A stretch of DNA of 64,000 nt, taken from Bacteroidia bacterium. GTDB taxonomy: Bacteria > Bacteroidota > Bacteroidia > SXHM01. Below are positions 36,045-44,683 of the stretch, one piece after another (within the stretch, counting starts at the first letter, position 1; each line of letters starts with the position of its first letter). The notes under the pieces are model-generated. The model made no database searches. It worked only from the letters and a program-made list of their open reading frames with translations, and was not told the origin of the DNA. Location of the stretch: assembly GCA_022072225.1 (NCBI GenBank), contig JAJVIC010000002.1:820404-884403 (forward strand), in the 5' to 3' direction. Made by a program: the position numbers and the translations under genes.

Positions 36045-37820
36045 TCACGTAAACGGCTGTTCAGAATGCTTAATAAGCAAACTGCGATAACGTGTAAAAA
36101 TGGTTGACTTTGATACAAATCCAATATATTTTCCATTTTCTGTTACAGGAAGATTCCATGAGTTATGGTTGTCAAACAATTTCATAACATGAAGCATTTC
36201 CTCATCTGACTTTAAAGTAACGGGCGGCAAAGTCATCAAGTCTTTGACCAAAGTAGTATCATAGCGTTCATGATGAAACATAATTTCACGGATATTATCA
36301 AGTAACACAATGCCCGAGAGTTTTCCATATTCATCAACAACAGGAAAAATATTTCGTTTTGAATGAGCAATCTTGTCAACCAGTTCGCCCAATGTATCGT
36401 TGGGTTTCACGGTTACAAAATCTGTTTCCACTACACTTTTAAGTTTAATTCTGTTCAGCACCGATTTATCTTTATCGTGTTTAAGCAAACCTGATTCTGC
36501 CAGCTTCCTTGTATAAATTGAGTGCGGCTCAAAGTGCCTTGCAATAAGGTATGAAAGCGAACTGACTATCATAAGCGGAACAAACAACACATACCCCCCC
36601 GTTATTTCGGCAATTAGAAAAATGGCGGTAAGCGGGGCGCGAACTACACCACTTAATGCGCCTGCCATTGCTGCAACAATAAAATTAGCTTCGGTAAGTT
36701 CAATAATACCAAGCAGATTTACAATCCGCGCAAAAACAAAACCTGTTAACGCACCAATAAAAAGAGAGGGAGCAAATACGCCACCATTACCCCCCGCACC
36801 GATAGTAATGGATGTGGCAATTATTTTTACAAGCACAATGATTGCTGCAATCAAAACAATAAACCATGCATTATGAGCAAAGCCAGTGAACAAGCTATTG
36901 TCAAGCAAACTTTGATAGTTGCCACCAAGAAGATTTTCTATTGAATTATATCCTTCACCATAAAGCGGTGGAAGAAAAAATATCATTACCCCAAGTGCAA
37001 TTCCGCCTATAATCCCTTTCAGGTAGGGTTTCTTTTTTGATTTAAAAATTCCTTCAACAAAAATGGAAGTTCGGGTAACATATACCGACATTAATCCCAT
37101 CACAACACCCAATACAATGTAAAAAACAATTGCATTCATATGCCAGCCCGAAGTAATCAGGAAAAAAAGTTGTCCTTTATAAAGCAGGTTAGATAATACC
37201 GATGCGGTTGCAGTTGCTATTAATAGTGGGATAAAAGTGGGAATAGAGATTTCATAAATAATTACTTCTACTGCAAACAACACTCCTGCAATGGGACTGT
37301 TGAAGATAGCTGCAATACCCGCAGAAACCCCACAGGCAAGCAGCAATGTCCTTTCCTGATAGCTCATTCCAAATGCTTTGGCAGCATTGGAACCGATAGC
37401 CGCACCTGTTACTACAATAGGAGCTTCCAGTCCTGCCGAGCCACCAAAACCTATTGTTAGTGCGCTTGTAATTAATTGCGAATAGGTTTTATCGCGCTCA
37501 ATATTACTTGAGCGTTTCGCTATTGAAATAAGCAGGTTTGAAACGCCTCTTCCAATTTTTCCCTTCCTGAATTTTTGCACGTAATAAACGGTGAGCAAAA
37601 TCCCGACTAATGGAAAAACAACAAGAAGAAAATTAAATTTCTCATCCTCTAAAATAAATTCAAGTAATTGCTGAATATGGTGAACCACTGTTTTCAGCAC
37701 TATGGCTGCAAGCCCTGCAACAATGCCAACAATAATACTGGCAATAATAAGAAAGCTACGGTTGGTAATATGGCGGTGTCGCCATTCATTAAACCGCTTT
37801 ATTTTTTCATTTGCTTGCAC
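36045..37820 (-). CDS. ClC-type chloride channel/antiporter with C-terminal CBS pair
   Basis: The 591-residue protein starts at GTG 37820. About ten to twelve membrane helices (about 22-430) carry the ClC signatures: GSAGLEAPIVVTGAAIGS, with the gating glutamate E132, and GAGGNGGVFAPSLFIGA near 350. A C-terminal pair of CBS domains (about 455-585) may bind adenine nucleotides and control gating. ClC proteins move chloride either passively or in exchange for protons; the gating Glu permits either. It is monocistronic and divergent from a 55-residue membrane gene. Confidence 0.93.
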   Translation of the reverse strand: MQANEKIKRFNEWRHRHITNRSFLIIASIIVGIVAGLAAIVLKTVVHHIQQLLEFILEDEKFNFLLVVFPLVGILLTVYYVQKFRKGKIGRGVSNLLISIAKRSSNIERDKTYSQLITSALTIGFGGSAGLEAPIVVTGAAIGSNAAKAFGMSYQERTLLLACGVSAGIAAIFNSPIAGVLFAVEVIIYEISIPTFIPLLIATATASVLSNLLYKGQLFFLITSGWHMNAIVFYIVLGVVMGLMSVYVTRTSIFVEGIFKSKKKPYLKGIIGGIALGVMIFFLPPLYGEGYNSIENLLGGNYQSLLDNSLFTGFAHNAWFIVLIAAIIVLVKIIATSITIGAGGNGGVFAPSLFIGALTGFVFARIVNLLGIIELTEANFIVAAMAGALSGVVRAPLTAIFLIAEITGGYVLFVPLMIVSSLSYLIARHFEPHSIYTRKLAESGLLKHDKDKSVLNRIKLKSVVETDFVTVKPNDTLGELVDKIAHSKRNIFPVVDEYGKLSGIVLLDNIREIMFHHERYDTTLVKDLMTLPPVTLKSDEEMLHVMKLFDNHNSWNLPVTENGKYIGFVSKSTIFTRYRSLLIKHSEQPFT

Positions 37821-37944
37821 GATGTAAAATTGCTAATTCTATGCACATAGAAGAAAAATAGTTAGCTGCACTATGACTTAATAGTATCTGCAGCTGAAAA
37901 TAAGAATACCTTTACAATTACAATTATCTTTTAATATATATATC

Positions 37945-38112
37945 ATGGAAACTATTTCAGAAAACCCATTTGTGTTTATAACTGCAATTCTTTTAATTGG
38001 CGCGCTTTTAGGTTGGCTTATTTACCGCAATATAAAAGATAAAAAGGAATTTGAAAAAAACATGAATGACCCCAAGAGAATTATTGAAAAACATCCGGAG
38101 GAAAAGATGTAG
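37945..38112 (+). CDS. Small single-span membrane protein (55 residues)
   Basis: An ATG at 37945 opens a 55-residue frame. Residues 8-27 form one membrane helix (PFVFITAILLIGALLGWLIY), followed by a charged tail (NIKDKKEFEKNMNDPKRIIE) ending in EEKM. The composition, with a hydrophobic helix then a Lys/Glu-rich amphipathic tail, looks like a real small protein. It lies between the divergent ClC gene and the convergent KamA-like gene (7 bp between stops). Function unknown. Confidence 0.6.
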   Translation: METISENPFVFITAILLIGALLGWLIYRNIKDKKEFEKNMNDPKRIIEKHPEEKM

Positions 38113-38119
38113 CATATAA

Positions 38120-39472
38120 TTATTCCAAATTCCCTGCTTCAGTATCTTCTATTTCTTCGTTAAACATTTCTTTAAGTTCTTTTTCAAAGAAAAATTCTTT
38201 TTCCCCATACGCAGGTTTTAGTTCATCAAGCCACGTTGCGCTTTCATCATATTCAGCAAAAAACGGACGGGCTACCCAATCAGGGTTGCGCCCTTGCAAA
38301 AAACGCAATGTCATGATCTTTTTCAATTCACCATTATAGGGTACTTCGCTTACCCCAAGAACCTGAACCTTGCCTGGAGTGCATGACATGCTTGGGCCTC
38401 TCACAGTGCGGCAAACCCCACTCACTTGCTGATAAGCAGCCTGAAAAATTCCCCATGCCTTAACTAAAGGAACAGCAAAATAATGTTGTGCACCTGTATC
38501 ACGAGCCATAAACATATAGTATGGAATACAGTTCAGGTTTACTTGCTTGCGCCACATCTCTGCCCATATCTCTGGCGAATCGTTTATATTTCTTAGCAAA
38601 GGTGATTGAGTTCTTATCTGTGCCCCTGTTGCCCGTATTCGTTTGATAGCTGCTTTTACAGTAGGTGTTGAAAGCTCTACAGGATGGTTGAAATGTGCCA
38701 TAATGGCTAAGTTTTTTCCGCTCTCTACAATACGCTCAAACAAACGCATTAAATCACCTGAATCCTCATCAAACTCAAAACGGTAAGGCCAGTAGCCCAA
38801 TGCTTTAGTTCCTATACGGATAGTTTGCAGGTTGGGAAGATTTACTTTATCCAGCAAAGGCTCAATATAGGCTGCAAGCATTTTGGTTTTCATTATCATA
38901 GGGTCACCACCTGTAAAAAGCACATCGGTTACTTCAGGATGATTACGCAAATAGCTTACTAATAATTCTGTTTCGTGCATCGCAAATTTCCACTCATTCA
39001 TGCCAACAAACTGTGGCCAGCGGAAACAAAAGGTGCAGTAAGCATGGCAGGTTTGTCCCTTAGCAGGAAAGAAAAGCACAGTTTGCCGGTATTTATGTTG
39101 CATACCCGTTAGTTTAACACCATCAATTTCGGGAACATTATGTTCCATTTGTCCCGCAGGGTGTGGGTTAAGCTGTAAACGTATTGTATTGGCTACCTCT
39201 TGTATTATTGATTTATCACCGCTTGTAAGAGCTATTTCCATTTTAACATAATGATGCGGTTGCAACATTTCTCTTTGCGGAAAAGTCAATATAAACATCG
39301 GGTCAGCAGGAATATTGTTCCAGTTTATCAGTTCATCTATCACATAATTATTGGTTTTAAATGGCAGAACATGCCCCACTACTTCAATGGAGTGTTTCAA
39401 TTCTTCATCAATTTCCTTTAGTTGTGGTATTTCTCGAAAATTGCTTAGTGTGTAGGATTTATAGTTTTTCAT
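38120..39472 (-). CDS. Lysine 2,3-aminomutase-like radical SAM protein (KamA family), substrate uncertain
   Basis: The 450-residue protein has the radical SAM cluster motif CHAYCTFC (C142, C146, C149), GGDP at 188-191 and an Arg two residues after the third Cys (R151), matching Arg134 of lysine 2,3-aminomutase, which holds the substrate carboxylate. A candidate PLP lysine is K368 in CTPGKVQV, where the enzyme has GGGGKIP. The two Asp residues that grip the lysine epsilon-amino group in the mutase (Asp293, Asp330) are not clearly kept: the first region reads PYYMFMARDTGAQH, with Arg at the aligned position and an Asp one residue on, and the second position is Ser. It stands alone. A mutase of another amino acid is possible. 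Confidence 0.78.
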   Translation of the reverse strand: MKNYKSYTLSNFREIPQLKEIDEELKHSIEVVGHVLPFKTNNYVIDELINWNNIPADPMFILTFPQREMLQPHHYVKMEIALTSGDKSIIQEVANTIRLQLNPHPAGQMEHNVPEIDGVKLTGMQHKYRQTVLFFPAKGQTCHAYCTFCFRWPQFVGMNEWKFAMHETELLVSYLRNHPEVTDVLFTGGDPMIMKTKMLAAYIEPLLDKVNLPNLQTIRIGTKALGYWPYRFEFDEDSGDLMRLFERIVESGKNLAIMAHFNHPVELSTPTVKAAIKRIRATGAQIRTQSPLLRNINDSPEIWAEMWRKQVNLNCIPYYMFMARDTGAQHYFAVPLVKAWGIFQAAYQQVSGVCRTVRGPSMSCTPGKVQVLGVSEVPYNGELKKIMTLRFLQGRNPDWVARPFFAEYDESATWLDELKPAYGEKEFFFEKELKEMFNEEIEDTEAGNLE

Positions 39473-39834
39473 TGCATAAAAATTAGTTTTAACAGTCTTC
39501 AGTCAACACCTGTTAAAAGCGGTTAGTTAATTTTAAGCCACTTGGGGCAAGCGGCAGCAGAAAAGACCGATGATTAAATTGTAAACAGCAGAACTACAAT
39601 AAGAGCAATAGATTTGCCTTTTCCTGAGGGTGAAAGTAATACATTAAAATCAAATTAAAAATATAATTTTGATGTTTTAACTTTCTTTAACAGTTTCTGT
39701 CACTAGGTAAATAATGAAAAGTATGATATATAGATAGAACCTAATATCATAACAGTATCTTTAGCAAAAAAAGAGGTCAACCATGAAATCTAAGAAACAC
39801 GATCACTAATTTATAATGGAGTAAATAAAATAAA
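39473..39834. other. Gene-free divergent spacer
   Basis: 362 bp between the KamA-like gene and the DUF389 gene. The only reading frame of note is an eight-codon one (MKSKKHDH, from 39783) just before the DUF389 gene; I do not claim it as a leader peptide. No repeat or hairpin stands out. Confidence 0.5.
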
Positions 39835-41133
39835 ATGAATAACCTACTGAATAATTTCAGGTTGCAAAATGAAAAAGAAGATTACGGGTCTGTAATTGAA
39901 ACCATTGAAAAAGGTGTTGTATTCAAAGGTACCAATCTTTGGATTTTAGTGTTTGCAATTTTTATTGCGTCACTTGGGCTGAATGTAAATTCAACTGCTG
40001 TTATTATAGGAGCTATGTTGGTTTCTCCATTAATGGGTCCCATTATGGGTTTGGGGCTTGGCATGGCAATAAATGATTTAGATCTTCTTAGAAAATCAAT
40101 ATATAATTATCTGTTCGCAGCAGGTGTTGGGCTGGTAACATCTACGGTTTTCTTTTTGTTATCACCTATAAATGATGCTCACTCAGAAATTCTTGCCCGC
40201 ACAGCGCCTAATATTTATGATGTACTTATTGCTTTGTTTGGCGGACTTGCAGGAATACTTGCAACTTCAAGTAAACAGAAGGGTAACGTAATTCCTGGTG
40301 TTGCTATTGCAACAGCACTGATGCCGCCTCTTTGCACTGCCGGCTTTGGACTTGCTACCTTAAAATTTGAATACTTTTTCGGAGCATTTTATTTGTTTTT
40401 TATCAATACTGTTTTCATTGCCTTTGCCACTATAGTTACAACAAGATTCCTTAAATTTCCTTATAAACAGTTGCCTGAAAAAAAGGATGAACAAAAGGCC
40501 AAAAGAATAATTTGGGGTGTGGTGTTGGTAACCTTATTGCCCAGTCTTTACTTCGGATATGATATTGTTCAGCAGAATAAATTTAATCAGCAGTCCGCAA
40601 AGTTTATAGAAAATGAAGCCGTTTTTCCGAATGATTATTTACTGCAAAAAAACATTGATGCAAAAAAACGAGTTATTACCCTGACTTATGGTGGTGAAAT
40701 CATTGAAGAAAAAGAAATTGAACTTTTAAAAAGCAAGCTGCCTCAATATAACTTACAGAAAGCAACTTTGGATATCAGGCAGGGATTTTCTTATCTGAAT
40801 GAAGAAGAAAACAACCAGCAAACAAATCAATTAACATTAGTCTTGGTTGAAAAAGAAAATGAAATTCAGCGTTTCAAAAGCCGGATGGATAGTTTGAATA
40901 GTCAAAAGAACCTTGGTAACAGGATTTGTGAAGAGTTGAAAATACAGTATCCGTCCATTCAATCCTGTATTGTGCAGAAAGTGCTCTCAAGCAATGATTC
41001 GCTTCAAAGCAATACCTGGATAGCAATTATAAATACAAAGAAAAACCTGATTAAAAATGACAGGGATAAAATTGAAGAATGGATGAAAGTGAGAATTGAA
41101 ACCAATAACCTTAAAATTTACTTTGAAGAATGA
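39835..41133 (+). CDS. DUF389 / TIGR00341-type membrane protein
   Basis: The 432-residue protein has about six membrane helices in the first 220 residues, with SLGLNVNSTAVIIGAMLVSP and MGPIMGLGLGMAINDLDLL typical of the DUF389 family, then a soluble C-terminal part of about 200 residues with coiled-coil character (ENEIQRFKSRMDSLNSQKNL). The family is widespread but its function is not established. The gene overlaps the NhaD gene by four bases (ATGA), so the two are translated together, suggesting an ion- or stress-related role. Confidence 0.88.
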   Translation: MNNLLNNFRLQNEKEDYGSVIETIEKGVVFKGTNLWILVFAIFIASLGLNVNSTAVIIGAMLVSPLMGPIMGLGLGMAINDLDLLRKSIYNYLFAAGVGLVTSTVFFLLSPINDAHSEILARTAPNIYDVLIALFGGLAGILATSSKQKGNVIPGVAIATALMPPLCTAGFGLATLKFEYFFGAFYLFFINTVFIAFATIVTTRFLKFPYKQLPEKKDEQKAKRIIWGVVLVTLLPSLYFGYDIVQQNKFNQQSAKFIENEAVFPNDYLLQKNIDAKKRVITLTYGGEIIEEKEIELLKSKLPQYNLQKATLDIRQGFSYLNEEENNQQTNQLTLVLVEKENEIQRFKSRMDSLNSQKNLGNRICEELKIQYPSIQSCIVQKVLSSNDSLQSNTWIAIINTKKNLIKNDRDKIEEWMKVRIETNNLKIYFEE

Positions 41134-42413
41134 GCATACTGTTAATTACCGTTTTTGTTTTAGGATACATAGCCATTGCTTCAGAACATACCATCAAAAT
41201 AAACAAAGCAGCAACTGCACTGATAACAGGCGTTCTCTGCTGGACTATTTATATTCTTTTTTCGCCTGATAAACATTTGGTATCAGAAGAACTCATTCAC
41301 CACTTAGGTGAGCTTTCGGGCATTTTGTTCTTCCTCATGGGTGCTATGACCATTGTTGAACTCATTGACGCACATGACGGATTTGATATTATTACCACAA
41401 GAATAAATCAAACCGATAAACGTAAACTTCTCTGGACAATAGCATTCATTACCTTTTTTCTTTCCGCTATTTTAGATAACCTGACCTCTACCATTGTGGT
41501 TGTTTCATTACTACGCAAACTTATCCGTAAAGAAGACAACAGACTATTTTTTGCCGGAATAGTTGTAGTAGCAGCCAATGCCGGTGGTGCATGGTCGCCA
41601 ATAGGTGATGTAACTACTACCATGCTATGGATTGGCGGGCAGATCACAGCGGGAAACATTATCATCAAACTGATTGTTCCAAGTTTAGTATGCCTTATTG
41701 TTCCTTTGGTTTATCTTTCGTTCACACTAAAAGGAAAAATACAACGACCTGAGGTTGAAGTCAATTCTTCTAATCATTCCCTTTCACAAAAGCAACAGTC
41801 AATAGTTTTCTTTTCAGGGGTGCTTATTCTTATTCTTGTTCCTGTTTTTAAAACAGTAACCCATCTTCCACCATTCATGGGAATACTTTTGGGCGTTGGA
41901 ATACTTTGGATAATTACAGAAATAATTCACGGAAAAAAAGATGAAAATGACAAACACAATCTTTCAGTAGTTTACGCACTTCGTAAAATTGACACCCCCA
42001 GCATTCTCTTTTTCCTAGGTATTTTGGTAAGCATTGCAGCATTGCAATCCGCAGGCATCCTCTCACAACTTGCACAATGGCTCACCGCAACTTTGCATAA
42101 CGATAACATCATTGTAATTTCTATCGGTTTGCTTTCGTCTATTGTTGATAATGTTCCATTAGTTGCAGCAGCGCAAGGTATGTATGATCTGCATCAATAT
42201 CCTACCGACCACTACTTTTGGGAGTTTCTTGCCTATTGCACAGGAACAGGAGGAAGTGCATTAATAATTGGTTCGGCAGCAGGTGTGGCTGCAATGGGCA
42301 TGGAAAAAATAAGTTTCTTCTGGTATCTGAAAAAAATAAGTTTACTTGCATTGCTCGGTTACTTTGCAGGAGCAATCACTTACATTTTACAACATCAAAT
42401 CTTCGGGCTATGA
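41130..42413 (+). CDS. nhaD: NhaD-type sodium/proton antiporter
   Basis: The 427-residue protein has about twelve membrane helices and the ArsB/NhaD signatures: LILD-type loop SAILDNLTSTIVVVSLLRKL, and VVAANAGGAWSPIGDVTTTMLW, plus a second SSIVDNVPLVAAAQGMYD. The acidic and Thr/Ser residues in these two re-entrant-like segments are the probable ion site. NhaD exports sodium or lithium in exchange for protons. It is coupled by ATGA to the DUF389 gene. The bases after its stop may hold the remains of a small membrane gene (42410-42612). Confidence 0.9.
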   Translation: MSILLITVFVLGYIAIASEHTIKINKAATALITGVLCWTIYILFSPDKHLVSEELIHHLGELSGILFFLMGAMTIVELIDAHDGFDIITTRINQTDKRKLLWTIAFITFFLSAILDNLTSTIVVVSLLRKLIRKEDNRLFFAGIVVVAANAGGAWSPIGDVTTTMLWIGGQITAGNIIIKLIVPSLVCLIVPLVYLSFTLKGKIQRPEVEVNSSNHSLSQKQQSIVFFSGVLILILVPVFKTVTHLPPFMGILLGVGILWIITEIIHGKKDENDKHNLSVVYALRKIDTPSILFFLGILVSIAALQSAGILSQLAQWLTATLHNDNIIVISIGLLSSIVDNVPLVAAAQGMYDLHQYPTDHYFWEFLAYCTGTGGSALIIGSAAGVAAMGMEKISFFWYLKKISLLALLGYFAGAITYILQHQIFGL

Positions 42414-42612
42414 CAACAAATGCTTTAATTATGAGCAGCGTTGGTGCGGAATAGTAACCATTATAACAGGTTACTTTTTCTACAAATTGCTGAAAAACAA
42501 AAAAAGAAAAGTGAACCCGACTCATACACAAATAATGACCGATAAAATTGAACAACAATCTGCTGTTCCGGATGTTCCCCAGCTGAGAGTAATGTTCAAC
42601 GCGTGCGGCTGA
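42410..42612 (+). pseudogene. Possible frameshifted small membrane protein
   Basis: An ATG overlapping the nhaD stop (ATGA) reads MTTNALIMSSV, then GAE and a stop. Shifting by -1 at gttgg continues as WCGIVTIITGYFFYKLLKNK and on to 42612. Joined, the two give a start followed by a single membrane helix and a Lys-rich tail, a normal small membrane protein. It is either a decayed gene, a sequencing indel or a programmed shift. The position overlapping nhaD fits an operon member. Confidence 0.35.
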
Positions 42613-43024
42613 GCGGTCCGCCTCAGGCGGATAATTCCGCTCGCAACATTACAGAATTTGCAATTCTGCATAATACTTTCCGCTCTTCTCCTGCCCTCCT
42701 CCGTGTTACCTCCTTCTTCCTCTGTGTAACAAAAAATTATTTCCCCTCCCACAATAAAAAATAATTCACCCCCGTTATCATAAGTAGATACCACATAATA
42801 GCAGCAAAAAAAATTTTTTTCAGTTCACACAATAAACCAAAACACACCACCGTTATTACTATAAAAGCACACCAATGAATTCCCAACGATTAGACCATAG
42901 TGAAGCATACGAGTTAGAACGCCCGCCTCCTGTTATAAGGCTTACTACGCAGCAATAGCGGCAAAGCCATCTTCAAAAAACATCTAAGCGAAATAAAAAA
43001 TTCTAACATTTAATTTTAATCACA
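42414..43024. other. 611-bp stretch without a secure gene
   Basis: Besides the possible frameshifted gene it holds the palindrome tccgcctcaggcgga (42617-42631), also found at 56528-56544, a C/T-rich stretch (about 42680-42760, with ccttcttcctctgtgtaac, shared with 4720-4738), and a 27-codon frame at 42875-42958 (MNSQRLDHSEAYELERPPPV...) that I cannot support as a gene. Confidence 0.55.
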
Positions 43025-43981
43025 ATGACTATAAATCAAAGAAACAAACTGAATATGTACATCACTGTACTTCAGTTTTTAGCACAGAACGCCACTGTAT
43101 GGGCAACACTTCTTGCCTTTGGCGATGCAGTAACATTATTAACAAACAAAGTAGCGGAGCTGCAAGGGCAGGTAGCCATACAATCCATGCAGATTGTCGG
43201 CTATGCCGCAGCCAAAAAAGGAAAAAAGAATGAACTTGTCACTAAGCTGCTGATTGTAACCGGTGCGCTTAAAGCCTATGCCACTGTCATCAACGATCCG
43301 GTTCTCTTTGCCTTTGCAGATTTCACAAAATCAGAGTTAAAGAGGCAGCCCGACAACATCCTCACCCAAACAGCCAATAACATCCACAGCAAAGCAACTT
43401 TACTGCTGCCTTCTCTGGGTTCTTATGGTATCGATGTGACACTGTTAACGCAGCTTCAGACAATGATTACCGATTATGTAAATTTTGTGGAAAGCCCTCG
43501 TCTGGCTCGCATAGCCAGAAAAACAGCAACAACTAACATCAAAGCGCTTATCAAAGAAATTGATGGTATACTTAAAACTGTTTTGGATATGCTCATCGTG
43601 CAGTTCAAAGTTACAGCCTCCGATTTCTTCACCGGCTATAACTCAGCCCGCGAAATCATTGACCTTGGTCATCATCATCTGCCTCTGATTTTAACAGGAA
43701 CACTAAACAGCGGCCAGATTTTAAATGTTATTAACTCCACAAACCCACGTTGGGCACCGGGTGTTACGTTTAAAATAAAGAATACAAGTACTGGCTCTGC
43801 AACTACCGGTCTGTATTTCTATCCTGCCAATGCTGCCGGTGATGGCTGGTCAGGTCAGGGCTCATTCCTCATGCCCGGTCAGGAAGAAACACATACACTT
43901 ACCGCTGCGGAATTCAAAAACTTCCTTAACGTTCAGAATCAAAGCGGAAATGAAGGAACTTTTGAAATTACAATCCTTTAG
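43025..43981 (+). CDS. Unknown 318-residue protein with helical body and C-terminal beta domain
   Basis: Residues 1-220 are predicted helical, arranged like four-helix bundles (NKLNMYITVLQFLAQNATVW, NELVTKLLIVTGALKAYATV, IKALIKEIDGILKTVLDMLI). Residues from about 225 form a beta-rich module beginning DLGHHHLPLILTGTLNSGQI, with GLYFYPANAAGDGWSGQGSF and ending GNEGTFEITIL. There is no signal peptide. I recognise no characterised family. In layout it resembles the 56888 protein. Two hairpins follow the stop, so the gene is a single unit. Confidence 0.78.
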   Translation: MTINQRNKLNMYITVLQFLAQNATVWATLLAFGDAVTLLTNKVAELQGQVAIQSMQIVGYAAAKKGKKNELVTKLLIVTGALKAYATVINDPVLFAFADFTKSELKRQPDNILTQTANNIHSKATLLLPSLGSYGIDVTLLTQLQTMITDYVNFVESPRLARIARKTATTNIKALIKEIDGILKTVLDMLIVQFKVTASDFFTGYNSAREIIDLGHHHLPLILTGTLNSGQILNVINSTNPRWAPGVTFKIKNTSTGSATTGLYFYPANAAGDGWSGQGSFLMPGQEETHTLTAAEFKNFLNVQNQSGNEGTFEITIL

Positions 43982-44000
43982 GGCAAAAATCTTGTGCCCT
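43980..44000 (+). terminator. Hairpin right after the 43025 gene
   Basis: agggca / tgccct form a 6-bp stem with a 9-nt loop starting at the stop codon, followed by taaaaaac. A second, stronger hairpin lies at 44035. Confidence 0.4.
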
Positions 44001-44034
44001 TAAAAAACAAAGGGCGCATATCGTGTCTGCAAGT

Positions 44035-44064
44035 AAAAAGTCCCGCCAATTGGCGGGACTTTTT
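44035..44064 (+). terminator. Strong bidirectional-type terminator
   Basis: A perfect 12-13-bp stem (aaaaagtcccgcc / ggcgggacttttt) with the loop aatt ends in a U-tract. It ends the 43025 gene and lies 17 nt before the next ATG. Confidence 0.85.
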
Positions 44065-44081
44065 ACTTAATTTTGCACCCC

Positions 44082-44564
44082 ATGACAACACTATCAAACC
44101 TCTCCCCCTCTTCACGCATCTGGATTTATCAAAGCAGCCGCGAATTTACCCCTGCTGAAGTGCAGCAACTCAATACCCTTGCAACAGAATTTGTAATAAC
44201 TTGGTCGGCCCATGGTGCAGCCCTTAAAGCGGCAGCAGAAATATTACACAACCGCTTTCTGGTAATTGGCGTTGACGAAGAGCAAGCCGCAGCAAGCGGT
44301 TGCTCCATTGATAAATCAGTAGCATTGGTTAAAAAAATAGAAGCCGATTTCAATACCAACCTCTTAGACCGTATGCAGATTGCCTACCGCAGCGGAAACG
44401 AAATAAAAACCTTTAAACTTCCGCAGGCTTCATCATTACTGGAAAAAGCAGAGCTAACCGAGAACACGGTTATTTTCAACAACCTTGTAAGCACAAAAAA
44501 AGACTGGGATCAAAAATGGGAAGTAGCACTGAAAGATAGCTGGATACTACAGACGGTTAATTAA
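44082..44564 (+). CDS. Conserved Bacteroidota protein of about 160 residues (often misnamed ABC transporter ATPase)
   Basis: I start the protein at the ATG 44082 (160 residues); a TTG at 44073 is less likely because it sits in the terminator's tail. It begins LSPSSRIWIYQSSREFTPAE, contains HGAALKAAAEILHNRFLVIG and a central DRMQIAYRSGNEI segment. I see no Walker motif, so the database name ABC transporter ATPase given to relatives is not supported. Function unknown; conservation in the phylum suggests a housekeeping role. Confidence 0.78.
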   Translation: MTTLSNLSPSSRIWIYQSSREFTPAEVQQLNTLATEFVITWSAHGAALKAAAEILHNRFLVIGVDEEQAAASGCSIDKSVALVKKIEADFNTNLLDRMQIAYRSGNEIKTFKLPQASSLLEKAELTENTVIFNNLVSTKKDWDQKWEVALKDSWILQTVN

Positions 44565-44587
44565 AGCAAGTCAAAAATAGGCAGTAT

Positions 44588-44648
44588 TGTCACACTGAGC
44601 GTAGTCGAAGTGCCTTATTATTGTGCTTCGACTACGCTCAGCATGACA
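44588..44648. repeat. Inverted repeat of the 'CTGAGCGTAGTCGAAG' type
   Basis: Arms at about 44588-44612 (tgtcacactgagcgtagtcgaagtg) and 44624-44648 are near reverse complements around a short AT loop. The unit is a dispersed intergenic element common in this phylum; a related family fragment is at 35088. It sits between two plus-strand genes and could terminate transcription. Confidence 0.7.
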
Positions 44649-44683
44649 CAAACGCCTAGCACACAAACTGAAGTGCCAAGACA

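Noticed and set aside
42875-42958. 27-codon reading frame in the nhaD-43025 spacer
   Set aside because: No family, no start signal and biased composition; not enough to call a gene.
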